Positions 23,594 to 34,853 are shown, counted from the stretch's first letter. The stretch is DNA of 64,000 nucleotides from Cercophora sp. LCS_1 (GCA_036250225.1 JAPZLL010000013.1:682001-746000), one strand, 5' to 3'. Notes: generated by a model from the sequence alone, not told the origin. Program-made: numbers and translations.

Positions 23594-24961
23594 ATGACAC
23601 ACACGAACTCTTTCGCATTCGACGACTTTGTCGTATGGCCGCCATCCGAGCCTCCCGAATCGCTTGCCGATTGCACGGCCGACACTCCGACCGACCATCT
23701 ATCGGTCGGAACCACGTCATCAACGGATGTCGGCGATGTTGACGATGTCGTCGTGGCTAGTCGGAACACGTCGCGACACGACCGGATGCAGCTGCCATTT
23801 GTACAGCTGGCTGATTGGCGTGAAGACTTAGCATACGACGAACATCCCCCTACTTGTATACACTCTTCCATCGAATGGAAATTAGCAATCAATACTAGAA
23901 TGGCCGCGAAGGGCACTGAGCAGGACCTCGTTCTCGCGCCCCACGCTTTCTGGGACACATTTCTGCAACCCAAGCTCGAAAAGCTTCTTAACAAAAAGCT
24001 TCCGCCGAATAAGTCATACAAGGCCGAAGAAACTAATGTTGTGGTGTCCGTCACGGATCGCTCGGAGCGGGACCTTGTCAAGCGGTTTGACGAACTAGAT
24101 ATCGAGTGGGCCGTCCTGGAGAGGCAGCTCCAGGCCTGGAGTAGGCAGTTTCGTGCCGGGAAGCGGCTCAGAATCCAGATGTCGTTCAAGTATGTTGAGA
24201 CGAGCGGGTCGCGGGGCGCAACAGCGCGGCAGGGTACCAAACGAGTGTTTTCGTCCATATCTGAACAGATGCACTCCGAGCGAGCCATGCAGCTCAATGC
24301 CGAACAAGCCTCGGGCCAGCCGTCCGTCTGGCGTGAAGTGTATAATCTGATGCGATGTCCCGTCCCACCTTGCCACTGCCACTTGGGACCATACCGCTGG
24401 CGTGACCCCATCGGAAACAAGCACTACAAGTTGAAGACGTACCACCTAAGGAACATTATCAAGTTTGTAGAACAGGGCTTCAGACTGAGCATACACAACG
24501 ATATGCCACACGAGATTCGCGAGCAGTTATTTGCTGAAGAAGCACAGTATGTGGAACGGCAAAGGAAGCAAGGAGCCTCCCAGGCCAGCTTTCCGCCCAT
24601 CAACATCACCAACGTTATGCCCGCCCAGACCCCTCAGGCCTCAACGCCGGGTTCGATACCAGCAACACCCGAATCTACAGGTTCAGGGTCATGCGATCGT
24701 TCTGCTCGTCTTGAGATCCCAGGGCTACGCGATATTGCTGTCAAGCGGTATTGCGATTGGCAATGCTCGCAGGTTGATGACGAGACTCTGAAGATGGAGT
24801 ATTGGAAGGCTTGTGATTTGACACTGGCCAATGGCCTGGATCTTGAGCAGGTCTATAAAGACCAAGACGCCACGTTTTATATCGACAACGGTGTGAAGAG
24901 AGGCATTGCACGCCGGTTTGTCAGTGACATCGCCTCGTGGGCTAAGCAACAGAGTTTCTAG
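23594..24961 (+). CDS. Fungal protein of unknown function with Cys motif
   Basis: A single exon of 455 aa if translation starts at the ATG at 23594; the same frame has an earlier ATG at 23528. The first 75 residues are acidic and Ser/Thr-rich. A helical middle follows (LPPNKSYKAEETNVVVSVTD, then an arginine-rich stretch). Next comes a compact motif near residue 255 with CPVPPCHCHLGPYRW followed by a KHYKLKTYHLRNIIKF segment, which could bind a metal. Then comes a Pro/Ser/Thr linker and a C-terminal helical domain of about 90 aa. I have seen this layout in hypothetical proteins of filamentous fungi but cannot give it a function. It ends 33 bp from the stop codon of the convergent transposase gene, so the transposon may have landed immediately downstream. 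Confidence 0.65.
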   Translation: MTHTNSFAFDDFVVWPPSEPPESLADCTADTPTDHLSVGTTSSTDVGDVDDVVVASRNTSRHDRMQLPFVQLADWREDLAYDEHPPTCIHSSIEWKLAINTRMAAKGTEQDLVLAPHAFWDTFLQPKLEKLLNKKLPPNKSYKAEETNVVVSVTDRSERDLVKRFDELDIEWAVLERQLQAWSRQFRAGKRLRIQMSFKYVETSGSRGATARQGTKRVFSSISEQMHSERAMQLNAEQASGQPSVWREVYNLMRCPVPPCHCHLGPYRWRDPIGNKHYKLKTYHLRNIIKFVEQGFRLSIHNDMPHEIREQLFAEEAQYVERQRKQGASQASFPPINITNVMPAQTPQASTPGSIPATPESTGSGSCDRSARLEIPGLRDIAVKRYCDWQCSQVDDETLKMEYWKACDLTLANGLDLEQVYKDQDATFYIDNGVKRGIARRFVSDIASWAKQQSF

Positions 24962-24993
24962 TATGTGGTTGGCTTGAAGACAAAGTGCTTTGT

Positions 24994-26004
24994 TTACACT
25001 AGACCTATTATGTTACATAGATGTGTGTTACGGCTCAATAATGCAAAGCCCGGCGTTACGAAAATGTCCTGCTGCACTTGACTTCCTTGCACCCACTGTT
25101 TCCACGCACCCTCCAAGAATGCCCCAAAGTCTTGATGCGGGAGATCCCCGCAGAGCTGCCAATTCCGCTTGACGAATGCCTTCAATTCCACAAAGAATTC
25201 TTCAATTGGGTTCAGATCAGGTGAATAAGGAGGCAGGTAGAGCAGCTTTACTCCGGCGGCAGCACAAAGCTGATCGATCCTCTCAGAGCGATGGAATGAA
25301 GCATTATCCATTATGAGAACCGATTTCGGCTCTGGCCACCGGCCGCAATGGGGGAGGAGGCGCTCGACAAAACTCTCAAACACGATGCTGTCTGTTGAGC
25401 CCTGGAATACCTGAGCGAGGACGATGCCATCTTGCGCATATGCAGGGAGAATCTGGTACCTTCGACCACGGTGGAATCGAGCAACCTGGACGGGCGAAAT
25501 TCCCAAAGGGGACCACCTGGTGCGCCTGAATCCAGCCCGCTTGTTGCATCCCGACTCATCAATGTAGACCAAATGGTACGAGTGGAACTCGGACAGATTG
25601 TGAAGGTAGTGATCTCGTAGCTCTGCACTCCGCTCTTGTGCAATGCGGCGTGCCGTTTTTTTAGACCAACCCACTCCTTTCAGGGCCCTGCTGATGCTAT
25701 GAGTTGTCACTAAAATTTCAAATTCATCCCACAAGAAGACGACTATCTCATCCTGGTACATATGCGGCTTTTCAATGAGCCTGTCGCACAATGCGCTCAA
25801 CATGGGCGGCGTGATGCTTCTTGGACGCCCACCCCCGTTCGCTGGTGCTTTCCATGTCCCGAAGCATCGAAGATTTGCTTTTAAGGTTCGGATGGAGCGC
25901 GTGGCGCAGCCAACTACGTCAGCAATCTGAATATCGGTGAGTGAGTTGCTAAGGATCATGTCCCGAATCTGGTGATGCTGTGAAAGGGAGAGGTTAGGTG
26001 CCAT
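24994..26004 (-). CDS. Tc1/mariner-type transposase, DD34E, intact
   Basis: An uninterrupted 336-aa frame from the ATG at 26004; the frame is open upstream to 26085 but that extension lacks transposase character. An N-terminal helix-turn-helix region (QIADVVGCATRSIRTLK) precedes a DDE_3 endonuclease core with catalytic residues in YIDESG, IMDNASFH and PYSPDLNPIEEFF. Exactly 34 residues separate the second Asp and the Glu, the Tc1-family spacing. The family cuts and pastes DNA into TA sites. I could not find convincing terminal inverted repeats in the flanking 100 bp on either side, so the element ends are undefined. The lack of stops or frameshifts, against decayed repeats elsewhere in the window, suggests a recent arrival or escape from RIP. 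Confidence 0.85.
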   Translation of the reverse strand: MAPNLSLSQHHQIRDMILSNSLTDIQIADVVGCATRSIRTLKANLRCFGTWKAPANGGGRPRSITPPMLSALCDRLIEKPHMYQDEIVVFLWDEFEILVTTHSISRALKGVGWSKKTARRIAQERSAELRDHYLHNLSEFHSYHLVYIDESGCNKRAGFRRTRWSPLGISPVQVARFHRGRRYQILPAYAQDGIVLAQVFQGSTDSIVFESFVERLLPHCGRWPEPKSVLIMDNASFHRSERIDQLCAAAGVKLLYLPPYSPDLNPIEEFFVELKAFVKRNWQLCGDLPHQDFGAFLEGAWKQWVQGSQVQQDIFVTPGFALLSRNTHLCNIIGLV

Positions 26005-26368
26005 GCCGTCCGTTAATCTGGTGATGGAATGATGAATTGCTACGCCTTGTAAGGTCAGGATTGCAGTGAAGACTGTTCTCTGCACCGTTCGTGTGAGACG
26101 GCACCAGCACCGTCGATCAGGAGCTCAGAGAGCACGACGGATGCGATCAGGGGGTCGCCGAGTCTTGTTGGCGCGCGCTAGTCTGTACCACCACGTCGTC
26201 TTGACGGCCGGCGCTAAAAATAGATCGCCTTACGTACGCGCCAAGGTGGAACCAAGAACTTGGATCCCTGGCGCGTGGTCCAGCCCTACGAACCCCGCAT
26301 GGCGGAACAGCGGATCCGCATTCCAAACGAACCTGGAGAAAGACGGCAAGTGCCCTCTTCGCGGCAGA

Positions 26369-29300
26369 ATGCGGCGTTTATTCCATCGACGGCAAAAGGT
26401 CGGAGCGATCGAGTCGGCGGCCGAGCGTACTCCGCCTGAGTCATCAGGCGCGGTAGCTTCGACTTCGGCCAAGACCTTTCCATCGGGCATCAAGCCCTTC
26501 TATAACCCGGCGAGCGCCGTTGTTGAGTATGTGAAACCCTGCTCGAAGTTATAATCATGCGTTTAACTGATGGCTTCTGCGCAGCATCGTCTTCGTACAC
26601 GGCCTGACCGGCAATCGCGAGAAGACATGGACCGCCCACAACGCGACCGAGCCTTGGCCCAAGGCCCTCCTCCCCTCCGAGATCCCGACCGCGCGCATCC
26701 TTACATTCGGATACGATGCGTACGTGGCAGATTGGAAAGGGGTGGTGTCGCAGAGCAGGATTAACAACCACGCGTGGAACCTCTTGACGTCGCTGGCTAC
26801 CTACCGAGAAAGGGACGAAACGAACGATCGGCCGATAATCTTTGTTTGTCATAGCCTAGGGGGCCTTGTCTGCGAGGATGTACGGCACACACCGGGTTCC
26901 AGGCAGTGCGCTGACTTCTTGACAGGCATTGTTTACCTCGAGACAACGACCGGAGAAACACCTCCACAACATACTTCAGTCGACCCGAGGGATTGCCTTT
27001 CTTGGAACACCACACCATGGGTCAGGCTTAGCTAGATGGGCCGAGCTTCTGTCCCGCAAAATTGGCGTAATCGCACAGACAAACACCGAGATTGTGGCCG
27101 TTCTCCGGCGCGAGTCCGAGGTGCTGGCACGGATCCAAAACGGCTTTCATACAATGGTGATGGCGCGTACTGCGGATGGGCTACAGCCAATCCAGATCAG
27201 CTGCTTTTACGAGGAGTTGCCTCTACCAGGTATCGGTCAAGTATGTCCGAAAGCATAGCATATCGGGGCTCTTGACTGATCCTCCCAGGTCGTGCCACAA
27301 GACTCGGCCATTCTTCCGGGCTACATCCCGATCGGCATCCGCAGCAACCATATGGACATGGCAAGGTTTATTGGCACAGACGACCCAGGATTTGTAGCTC
27401 TGTGCGGAGAGCTTCATCGATGGATCAAGCAGATAAACGGGGCCGAGAGACGCCACAACGACCTTCTTGCCTCGACACATAACAAGAACGCACCGGAAAG
27501 ACTCGAGGATCAGCCTGAGAGCTCTGCGCAATGTAAGTAGAAGCACGGTTCGGATTCATAATTCGTACTAACACGGACAGTCCTCGTGCCATACACTCGC
27601 AATCCAGACTTCATCGGGCGGTCAGCTATCCTCGATCAACTGAAGAATCAACTGGGCCATCTGTTTGCTCAGCCGAACGGGGGATCACAGTCTAGGGTCT
27701 CGCTTTACGGACTAGGCGGCGTTGGGTATGTAATATCCCCGCGGTCTTGCTAGTTGACTAATTCAGCACAGAAAAACGCAGATCGCGCTAGCGTACGTCT
27801 ACTGGCTGCAACAGACACGGCCGGACGTTTCGATCTTCTGGGTCCACGCGAGCAGTGCTGAGCGATTTCGCCAAGCATACTTCTCCATAGCGAAAGAATG
27901 TGGGGTCCCAGGTTATGACGATCCCAAAGTGGATGTGCTGCCGCTGGTTAAAGAGTGGCTCGAGAAGAAGGATCGTAGCCAGTGGCTGATGGTTATCGAT
28001 AATGCCGATGACAGCCAAGTCTTTTTCGAACAACCGGTGGCTACAAGCTCTTCTGGCAACAAGGGAAAACTCGCACGGCATATCCCTGAATGTGCCCACG
28101 GCTCGATTCTTATTACTACCAGGAACAAGGAAGCGGGTTCACGGTTAATGAAGGGCAAACGCCCTATCGAAGTCCGGAAAATGGACGCGGGCGAGTCGGA
28201 CCAACTGCTCCGGATAAAGCTCGAAGATGAGAATCTCGACCGCAATGCAATGTTGGCACTTTCATCCCGGTTGGAGCGTCTACCGCTTGCGATGGTGCAG
28301 GCGGCTGCTTTTATTCAGGAAAAGGATGTCTCGGTGCCCAGATATCTCCAGCTTTTGGATAAAAGCGATCAGAACTTTGTGACGTTGCTTAGCGAGGAGT
28401 TTGAGACAGAGGGAAGAGACTCGGAAACTCCGCGCGCAGTCGCCGAGACATGGATCCTTTCGTTCGAGCAAATCCGACGGCAGAATGCTCTTGCGAGCGA
28501 ACTAATGTCCTTCATGAGCCTTCTTGACCGCCAAGCTATTCCGTTGGAGTTTTTATCCAGCTACAGCGAGCAACAGCAAACTCAAGAATTGGCAAGAGAG
28601 GTAGAGCTAACAAAGGCTCTGGGGGTCTTGAAAGCATTTTCGTTCATTACTGAGAACAAGGGTAGTGATTTTGACATGCACCGGCTTGTGCAGCTAGTCA
28701 CGCGGAAGTGGCTCCTCCAACAGGGCACCCTACGCCAATTCGAGGAACAAGCATTATTGACTGTATCGCGGCTCTACCCATATGGCAAATATGAGAATCG
28801 GATGTCCTGTGGCGCGTATCTGCCGCACGCGTACGCCGCACTGGAGCTTGAAAACACAAGGTCAAAGGACGAGAGACTAGCAAAGGCGTCGCTGCTCCAC
28901 TGTGTAGCCGGATTCTTCAATTTTCAAGGCCGATGGAAGGATGCGGAGAAGTTCCTAGTAGAGGCAAAAGAAATTCGAAATGAGCTATTGGGGTCGGAAC
29001 ATCCCTCTACGCTGACCAGCATGGGCAACCTGGCGTTAACGTTTTGGAATCAGGGCCAATGGGCAGAAGCCGAGTCGCTGGGGGTGCAAGTGATGGAGGC
29101 GAGGAAGAGGGTACTTGGGCCGGAACATCCCAATACGCTGACCAGCATGGGCAACCTGGCGTCGACATACAGGGATCAGGGCCAATGGGTAGAGGCAGAG
29201 TCGCTGGGGGTGCAAGTAATGGAGGCGAGGAAGAGGGTACTTGGGCTGGAGCATCCCGACACGCTGACCAGCATGAACAACCTGGCGTTGACGTATAGGG

Positions 29301-30199
29301 ATCAGGGCCAATGGGTAGAGGCAGAGTCGCTGGGGGTGCAAGTGATGGAGGCGAGGAAGAGGGTGCTTGGGCTGGAGCATCCCGACACGCTGACCAGCAT
29401 GGCCAACCTGGCGTCGACATACAGGGATCAGGGCCGATGGGCAGAGGCAGAGTCGCTGGGGGTGCAAGTAATAGAGACGTTCAAGAGGGTGCTGGGGTCG
29501 GAGCATCCCGACACGCTGACCAGCATAGCCAACCTGGCGTCAACGTATAGCAATCAGGGCCGATGGGCAGAGGCCGAGTCGCTAGGGATGCAAGTAATAG
29601 AGGCGAGGAAGAGGGTACTTGGGCTGGAGCATCCCAATACGCTAACCAGCATAGCCAACCTGGCGTCAACGTATAGCAATCAGGGCCGATGGGCAGAGGC
29701 AGAGTCGCTGGGGGTGCAAGTGATAGAGGCGAGGAAGAGGGTACTTGGGCCGGAACATCCCGACACGCTGGCCAGCATGGCCAACCTGGCGGCAACGTAT
29801 AGCAATCAGGGCCGATGGGCAGAGGCAGAGTCGCTGGGGGTGCAAGTGATGGAGGCGAGGAAGAGGGTGCTTGGGCTGGAGCATCCCGACACGCTGACCA
29901 GCATGGCCAACCTGGCGTCGACATACAGGGATCAGGGCCGATGGGCAGAGGTCGAGTCGCTAGACGTGCAAGTTATGGAGACGTTCAAGAGGGTGCTTGG
30001 GCCGGAACATCCCAACACGCTAACCAGCATGAACAACCTCGCCATCACTTGGCAAGGCCAAGGCCGTCTTGATGACGGAATTGACTTGATGCGTCAGTGC
30101 GTTCAGATTCAGCAGAAAGTAATTGGGCCGGATCATCCTCATGCCCAGTCAAGTCTTTCTACGTTGCAAATGTGGCAAGAAGTACAGGCGACGCAATAA
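26369..30199 (+). CDS. NLR-type STAND protein: SesB-like hydrolase, NB-ARC, TPR
   Basis: Six exons (26369-26526, 26585-26879, 26926-27240, 27289-27532, 27581-27725, 27772-30199) join in frame to 1194 aa, each intron with GT-AG ends. Residues about 50-320 form an alpha/beta-hydrolase domain of the SesB/lipase-like kind seen at fungal NLR N-termini: VFVHGLTGNR, the nucleophile motif CHSLGG, and AFLGTPHHG. Residues about 345-700 are NB-ARC: P-loop GLGGVGKT, Walker B WLMVIDNADD, SILITTRNK, LPLA and the MHRLVQLVTRKWL segment. The C-terminus is ten 42-aa TPR repeats of kinesin-light-chain type. In fungi such proteins act as intracellular nonself sensors: repeats bind a ligand, NB-ARC oligomerises, and the N-terminal domain triggers the response. 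The P-loop codons are split by the last intron. Start chosen because the MRRLF N-terminus leads directly into the hydrolase and upstream sequence in frame is low quality. Confidence 0.9.
28928..30187 (+). repeat. Ten 126-bp TPR repeats, eight nearly identical
   Basis: Units start every 126 bp at 28928, 29054, 29180, 29306, 29432, 29558, 29684, 29810, 29936 and 30062. Units 2 to 9 are almost identical at DNA level; units 1 and 10 are divergent caps. Differences among the inner units cluster at few codons, such as the residue before EHP (P, L or S), the one after it (N or D), the residue before NLA (G, N or A) and the RDQ/SNQ ending. Confidence 0.95.
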
Positions 30200-30562
30200 T
30201 AGGTAGAAGTTCAGATGGAGGAATGTGATGGGGCCTTAGATTTTATGTAGCTAGCTCTTGGTACAATATTTTCAAATCGCTATCCCATTTCCACAGTGGC
30301 TGCGTGCTGGCTTTACAAGGAACGTAGATGGCTTTGGTACAGCACTGATTTTGGTCCCCACTGTAAATCCAGACAGGTTGCTGGATGATTCCGCGGCTTT
30401 ATGTAAGCAAGGTTGCGATATTGGGTTACCTATGACGGTGTGAGTTGGCACAGTGTAAGCGCCAAGAGGCCCAAAATCCGGCCCCCAGACAATTGAACAG
30501 TGAATGAAAAGCGGAAGCCGATTTCGCTAGCGACTGTACTGTACATCTGGATGTGCGTCTGG

Positions 30563-30671
30563 GTGTGCCCGGAGCCGGGATCCGGGTATAGCATCTGAGT
30601 GTGCCCGGAACCAGGATCTGGGTGTGGCACCTGAGTGTAGCCCGGAGCCGGGATCCCGGGTGTTACATCCG
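30563..30671. repeat. Minisatellite, three units of about 36 bp
   Basis: Three tandem units built around GTGTGCCCGGAGCCGGGATC, each ending in a CATCTGA-like segment. The middle unit differs mostly by G-to-A and C-to-T changes. The unit core is itself partly palindromic (CCGG...CCGG). Confidence 0.7.
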
Positions 30672-30749
30672 GTACTGTATCTTGATATATGGCCTGGAGC
30701 CCAGTGCGGCACAATGTGCAGATACCGAGTATAGATAGCGATCTCTTGA

Positions 30750-30811
30750 ATCAGGTCACTGTGCGAGGCATGGCAAGAACAAGTGTGAGAGGAAGGCTAA
30801 AAGGCGATGAA
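30750..30811 (+). repeat. 62-bp dispersed repeat, copy 2
   Basis: Direct-orientation match to 23182-23243, 54 of 62 bases identical. Mismatches are mostly A/G and C/T exchanges. Confidence 0.75.
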
Positions 30812-32376
30812 AATTCCAACTATCTGGTGGAAGAAAGCCAGCCATATATATCTGTGTGGGTTGGTCAGTGCTGCAGAGCAGCACTGGCACGGGCTCATCT
30901 TGAGGTTCATTGCCCCGGGATGCTTTCGCTCATTAATCTAACTCGGAGAGCCTACCTAGTGTAGGGGGGAAAACTGTGTTCCAGGGGAACCTTCTGGCTG
31001 GAATGAGAGAAACTTTCCGTATGGAAACTCTGGATCCGTTTTCCCTCTCGCCCCACGCCAAAAGGGAAAAGGGTACTTTGGTACGATACCTTGGTAGCTT
31101 GGTTACCTCGATGCACATGCGCCCCCAGAATGCAGCCGGGAGGCCTGAGGGCGAGACTCACCAACAGGCTTCGGCATTGGGCGAGGCGGTGCTGGCGCGC
31201 AGCGGGCGTGACATCACAGCGCGGGACGCATGGACGACCACAATCCTATCATTTCGAGCAAACAGCAGATCCCTTTGACCCCGTCACCCTTAGTCCGCTT
31301 GCAGCTTTGTCTCTTGGCGAAACCGTCCAACTTGAATTGAGCTTCACGATCGGAGCTAACCCGCGGCCGCATCCTAAATGCCTATGTGCCTTTCATCGCG
31401 GCCAGTATATTGCCAACCTCCAGGAAGGCGTCGTGTGGAAAAGTGACGGTGGGAAGCGGCCTAATCGAGCAACGGGGCCTCTGTGACGCTTGACCCTTTT
31501 GGGGCTTGCACAGAGGCCACCTGATCCCCCCCGGATTTGAGTGGATCAATGGAGAAACCCTGCCCCCCTGCCACTGCGGTGTTGGTGGACGCGAGATAGG
31601 AATGAGAAGGCCGCGAGATCCCGGTCTATTGTGCGGCTATGTCTCCCGTAGTTTGGACTTTCTCTCGACCTGACCGACCAAGGCATTCGGAGCAGCGCCG
31701 CTTTTGGGCCTGGGCGCCATGTCGGGACTCAATGGCAGGTCAGGGCAATCATTTGCCAACCGCGTGCCAACGAAGTTGGCGCTTGACAGCCCGCGCCGCT
31801 CGCGGTGGATGGAGGGAGGCGTTTTCCCTGGCTCTGGACCTCTGACGTTCCACTGGGCTTACTCGAAATGGACTAGCCAAGTACACCTTGCCCAGCATTG
31901 CACTAGCCCAATGCGGGTCCCATACAGGCTGATCGCTTGGCCCCTCATCTTCGAACAACGCACATTCGGGATCCCAACCCCCATGCCCGCCAAACGCACC
32001 CCCGGCTTGAAAGTTACGAAAGCTTTGTGTCGCACTGCAGGACCTGGCAATGACGCTCGTGAGTTGCCTGCTTGGCTCCCTGGTCATAGAGTGCCGCCCT
32101 CAGGCCTCAGGGCCCTTGACTAAATCCCGTAGCAGGAAAGCGACGACATAAGGAATGGGGAAGCAAGGTACTTTCATGCAGTACTTATCAATGTCTCCCG
32201 CCGTATCAGGCTTACAGTGCTGAACGGAAAGGCCGTCATGGTCAAGGGTACTACTGGGACTCGATGGACCTGGGCCAGGCCGTCCGAATAGAACAGAAGT
32301 GGCCGAGGGGTTTCAGATCGAAGTGTGGAATGCTACGATTCAGAAAGAGGATTCGTAAAGAGTGGTATCATTTCAT

Positions 32377-33189
32377 CTACTCTAGAATTACCCCTGTGGT
32401 GTGAACTGGGATGTTATACTCCTCTACCAACTGAATGCCCAAGTCCCGCCCGACCTTGATCTTGATGTCTATGTCTGCCATTGTGTTGAATGGAACATCC
32501 GCGGCAATACAGACTGTGGTGCGTTTTCCCGCCGTGGTTTCCGCTATGTGGGTGGAGCTTGTTTCCCATGCGCCAGCCAACCGTCCAAAGAGCCCGATCA
32601 GCTGCGTTTTGTCGACCCCTGCTGTTGGATTGAACAGATCAATGATGGTCCGGTCATCCATATGTTGGATTTCAAGCCTTGAAGTAGGGTTGCCCGAAGC
32701 TAGACCGAATCGAGCAATGGAGACGTTTGTTTCGCTGGGGGGGTCAAGATATTGGCCTGTTTTGCATTCCGTAGCTTCTGAGTTTCAAAATGTTAGTAAA
32801 ACGCATTTTAGAAAAAGAAGCCCAGCTTTACCGATAAGTAGCTGCTGACCTAGGATAGGGTTGAGCCTATCAAGGATTTTGTAGTACTCGAACCAGTAGT
32901 TATCGTTGAGGGTTGCTGTTTCGAGCCAAGCCAGCGCTCTTTCCAGAACTCCCGGGTGTCGTTTGAGTATTGTCCATTCAGATGTCAAAATCAGCTTGAC
33001 TGCGCATACAGTCCCGGCTAGTGATATATTCGATCGAGAAAATAAAACATCTCCTCCTTCTCCATAGCGGCCCTGGGCAGCGCTGATTGCAAGCGACTTG
33101 ACGCTACTGCTGTGTTTGCGAACACGGCCTTGAATCTCTTTTAGGATGTCCTGGGCCGCTAGTTCGCCCGCACTTGGGCCTGGGTTCAT
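32377..33189 (-). CDS. Unrecognised two-exon protein, 252 aa
   Basis: Exons 33189-32832 and 32777-32377 are joined across a 54-nt intron (GTAAAG donor, TACTAAC branch site, CTCAG acceptor) in frame. The N-terminal 120 residues look helical and soluble (SAGELAAQDILKEIQGRVRK; then LKRHPGVLERALAWLETATL and YWFEYYKILDRLNPILGQ). The second half is beta-rich (DRTIIDLFNPTAGVDKTQ and a C-terminal IQLVEEYNIPVH). No signal peptide or membrane segment is visible. I do not recognise the family. It lies tail-to-tail with the NLR gene about 2.2 kb away; fungal NLRs are sometimes neighboured by genes encoding their effectors, but nothing in this protein shows a known effector domain. The strong intron signals support a real gene. 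Confidence 0.6.
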
Positions 33190-34853
33190 TGCGGCGGAAA
33201 ACGAGTTCTGTCAAAACAATGACGTTGATACTTTGGCAAAGTTGGGTGCGTCGACAGTTGGGGAAATTGATTAGGCTTCAAATCGGGGCCCGATGGACAC
33301 ACGTGGGTAGGAACCCTAACCCTCTCCATCATTGACAAGGGAGTGCAAGTCATTGCATGCGGAGGGGGTAGGTCTAAATTTTTCATTTGCCATTGAAAAA
33401 GCAAGAAAATATCGCATCACCCGAGCTCCCACTGTGGCACGGCCCAGCGCCGGCTGGAGGCATCGCTCGCACCATCGCTCCGCCTGCGACACTTCACACG
33501 AAAGGAACAAACCTTGAAATGGTGGCCATCATCTGAGCAACACCATTACCACAAAAATGTGTGACTTCACTTTCGCCGCAGCCTTATCCGCCGTACCTTC
33601 ACAGTGTGGGACAGGCGACAAGTTTAGCTAGCCCCAAGCCCTTCCGATTCATTATTCCCGGAAAGATCACTAGTACAGTGCCCTACATGTGGACAGCTTT
33701 CAGGCTTTCAGCTTGACCCATCATCGTCGCAATTGCTCCTCAGCCAGTTTGGTTCGGTCGCGCCGGTCAGGAAGCTCTTAGTTCCGGAATTCATCTTCAA
33801 TCACGTACCCGGTCTCACCAGGTCCATATCAGTGCTCAGATACTCGTTGTTACTGTTTCCCGTTCTGATAGTTTTACAGTAAAGAAGCCTACTTGCGACA
33901 TCCAATCCTAAACGATGTGAACATCGAAATCTTGCTCGCTTTGTGCTTTTCTATTCAACGCCCCTTACACTAGCGGCGCAAAAAGAGGAGCACCCGCGGC
34001 CTCACCACCTGCGGCACAAAGTATGAGGGTGAGCTGGGGAGAAGTCTCAAAGTGTGTGGATCGCTCGACCAACCTTGTTCCAGAAGCGGTGACGGTTGGG
34101 AACGAGAAGAGTGGTGGGAGGAAATGGGATGTGACGACAATGCCGGCAGCGGGTCAGATGCGGCGGTTCGCCGATGCTGGCTTGGATGCGCCGCAGCGAG
34201 CCGGGCCGGAATCAGTTGCATCGAACGGTCAGCAAAATGGTTTGTTACTCACGGTCCCGACCCCGACCCAGCCTACGGCTCACGACCCATACATGGATTG
34301 CATCTTGAGATCGTCCGGTCCATCCCCGGCCGGTCCCCAGCCGCCCCATTGGCTACCGAAAACACTGCTGAGAATCCCGACGAGGACTCGACACAGACCT
34401 CGGCACAAACTTGGGACGGGAATCGGGACGGGAACCGGAGCGGGCAAGTGCCGACACCCCGCCGCGAGATATCTTGTTGATAGAACGAATGAGGGGACTG
34501 AGTCTCCATCTAATGACGCTACCGGCAGCAGCAAGCAAAATGGTGATGGCGAGCGGCACATTGAATTGGACAAGTTGAGGGCGTCTTCATCCTGGCCCGC
34601 CGATGATTTCTCTAGGTGTTTGATGACGTAATTCGGAACAACCGGCACACGCGCGCTTTGGCACCTTGACGTTTTGCTTAGTAATACAGTCTGCTGATTT
34701 TTCCCAACGTTTTGCATGCAATGCTTCCTGAGCGGGTACCCAATTTACCAAACTGCGTACGAATGGCAAGGCGACCGGCTAATCTAACTTCTGTCTGGGA
34801 AATCTTGAATAACGGCCTTCGCCTTCTTGCACAACACCTTTTCATAAGCCGTG
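33190..34853. other. Intergenic, ambiguous coding traces
   Basis: A 202-codon frame at 34023-34631 exists, but its centre is a low-complexity GGGACGGGAA-type repeat (about 34413-34445) that is open in several frames, so I do not call it. Its last 50 residues look more protein-like and might be an exon of the uncertain gene that follows. The rest shows nothing recognisable. Confidence 0.35.

Larger units (their letters stand above)
30200..32376. other. Intergenic, repeats but no gene recognised
   Basis: About 2.2 kb between two convergent genes. It holds a three-unit minisatellite (30563-30671) and the second copy of a 62-bp dispersed repeat (30750-30811). The short open frames here have no family resemblance. 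It is probably decayed mobile-element DNA. Confidence 0.45.

Noticed and set aside
24900..26120. Terminal inverted repeats of the Tc1 element
   Set aside because: I compared both flanks by eye and found only weak, short similarities such as TTTACACT against CTTCACTG.
34023..34631. 202-codon frame as a gene
   Set aside because: Its middle is a simple GGGACGGGAA-type repeat open in several frames on both strands, so length alone is not evidence.
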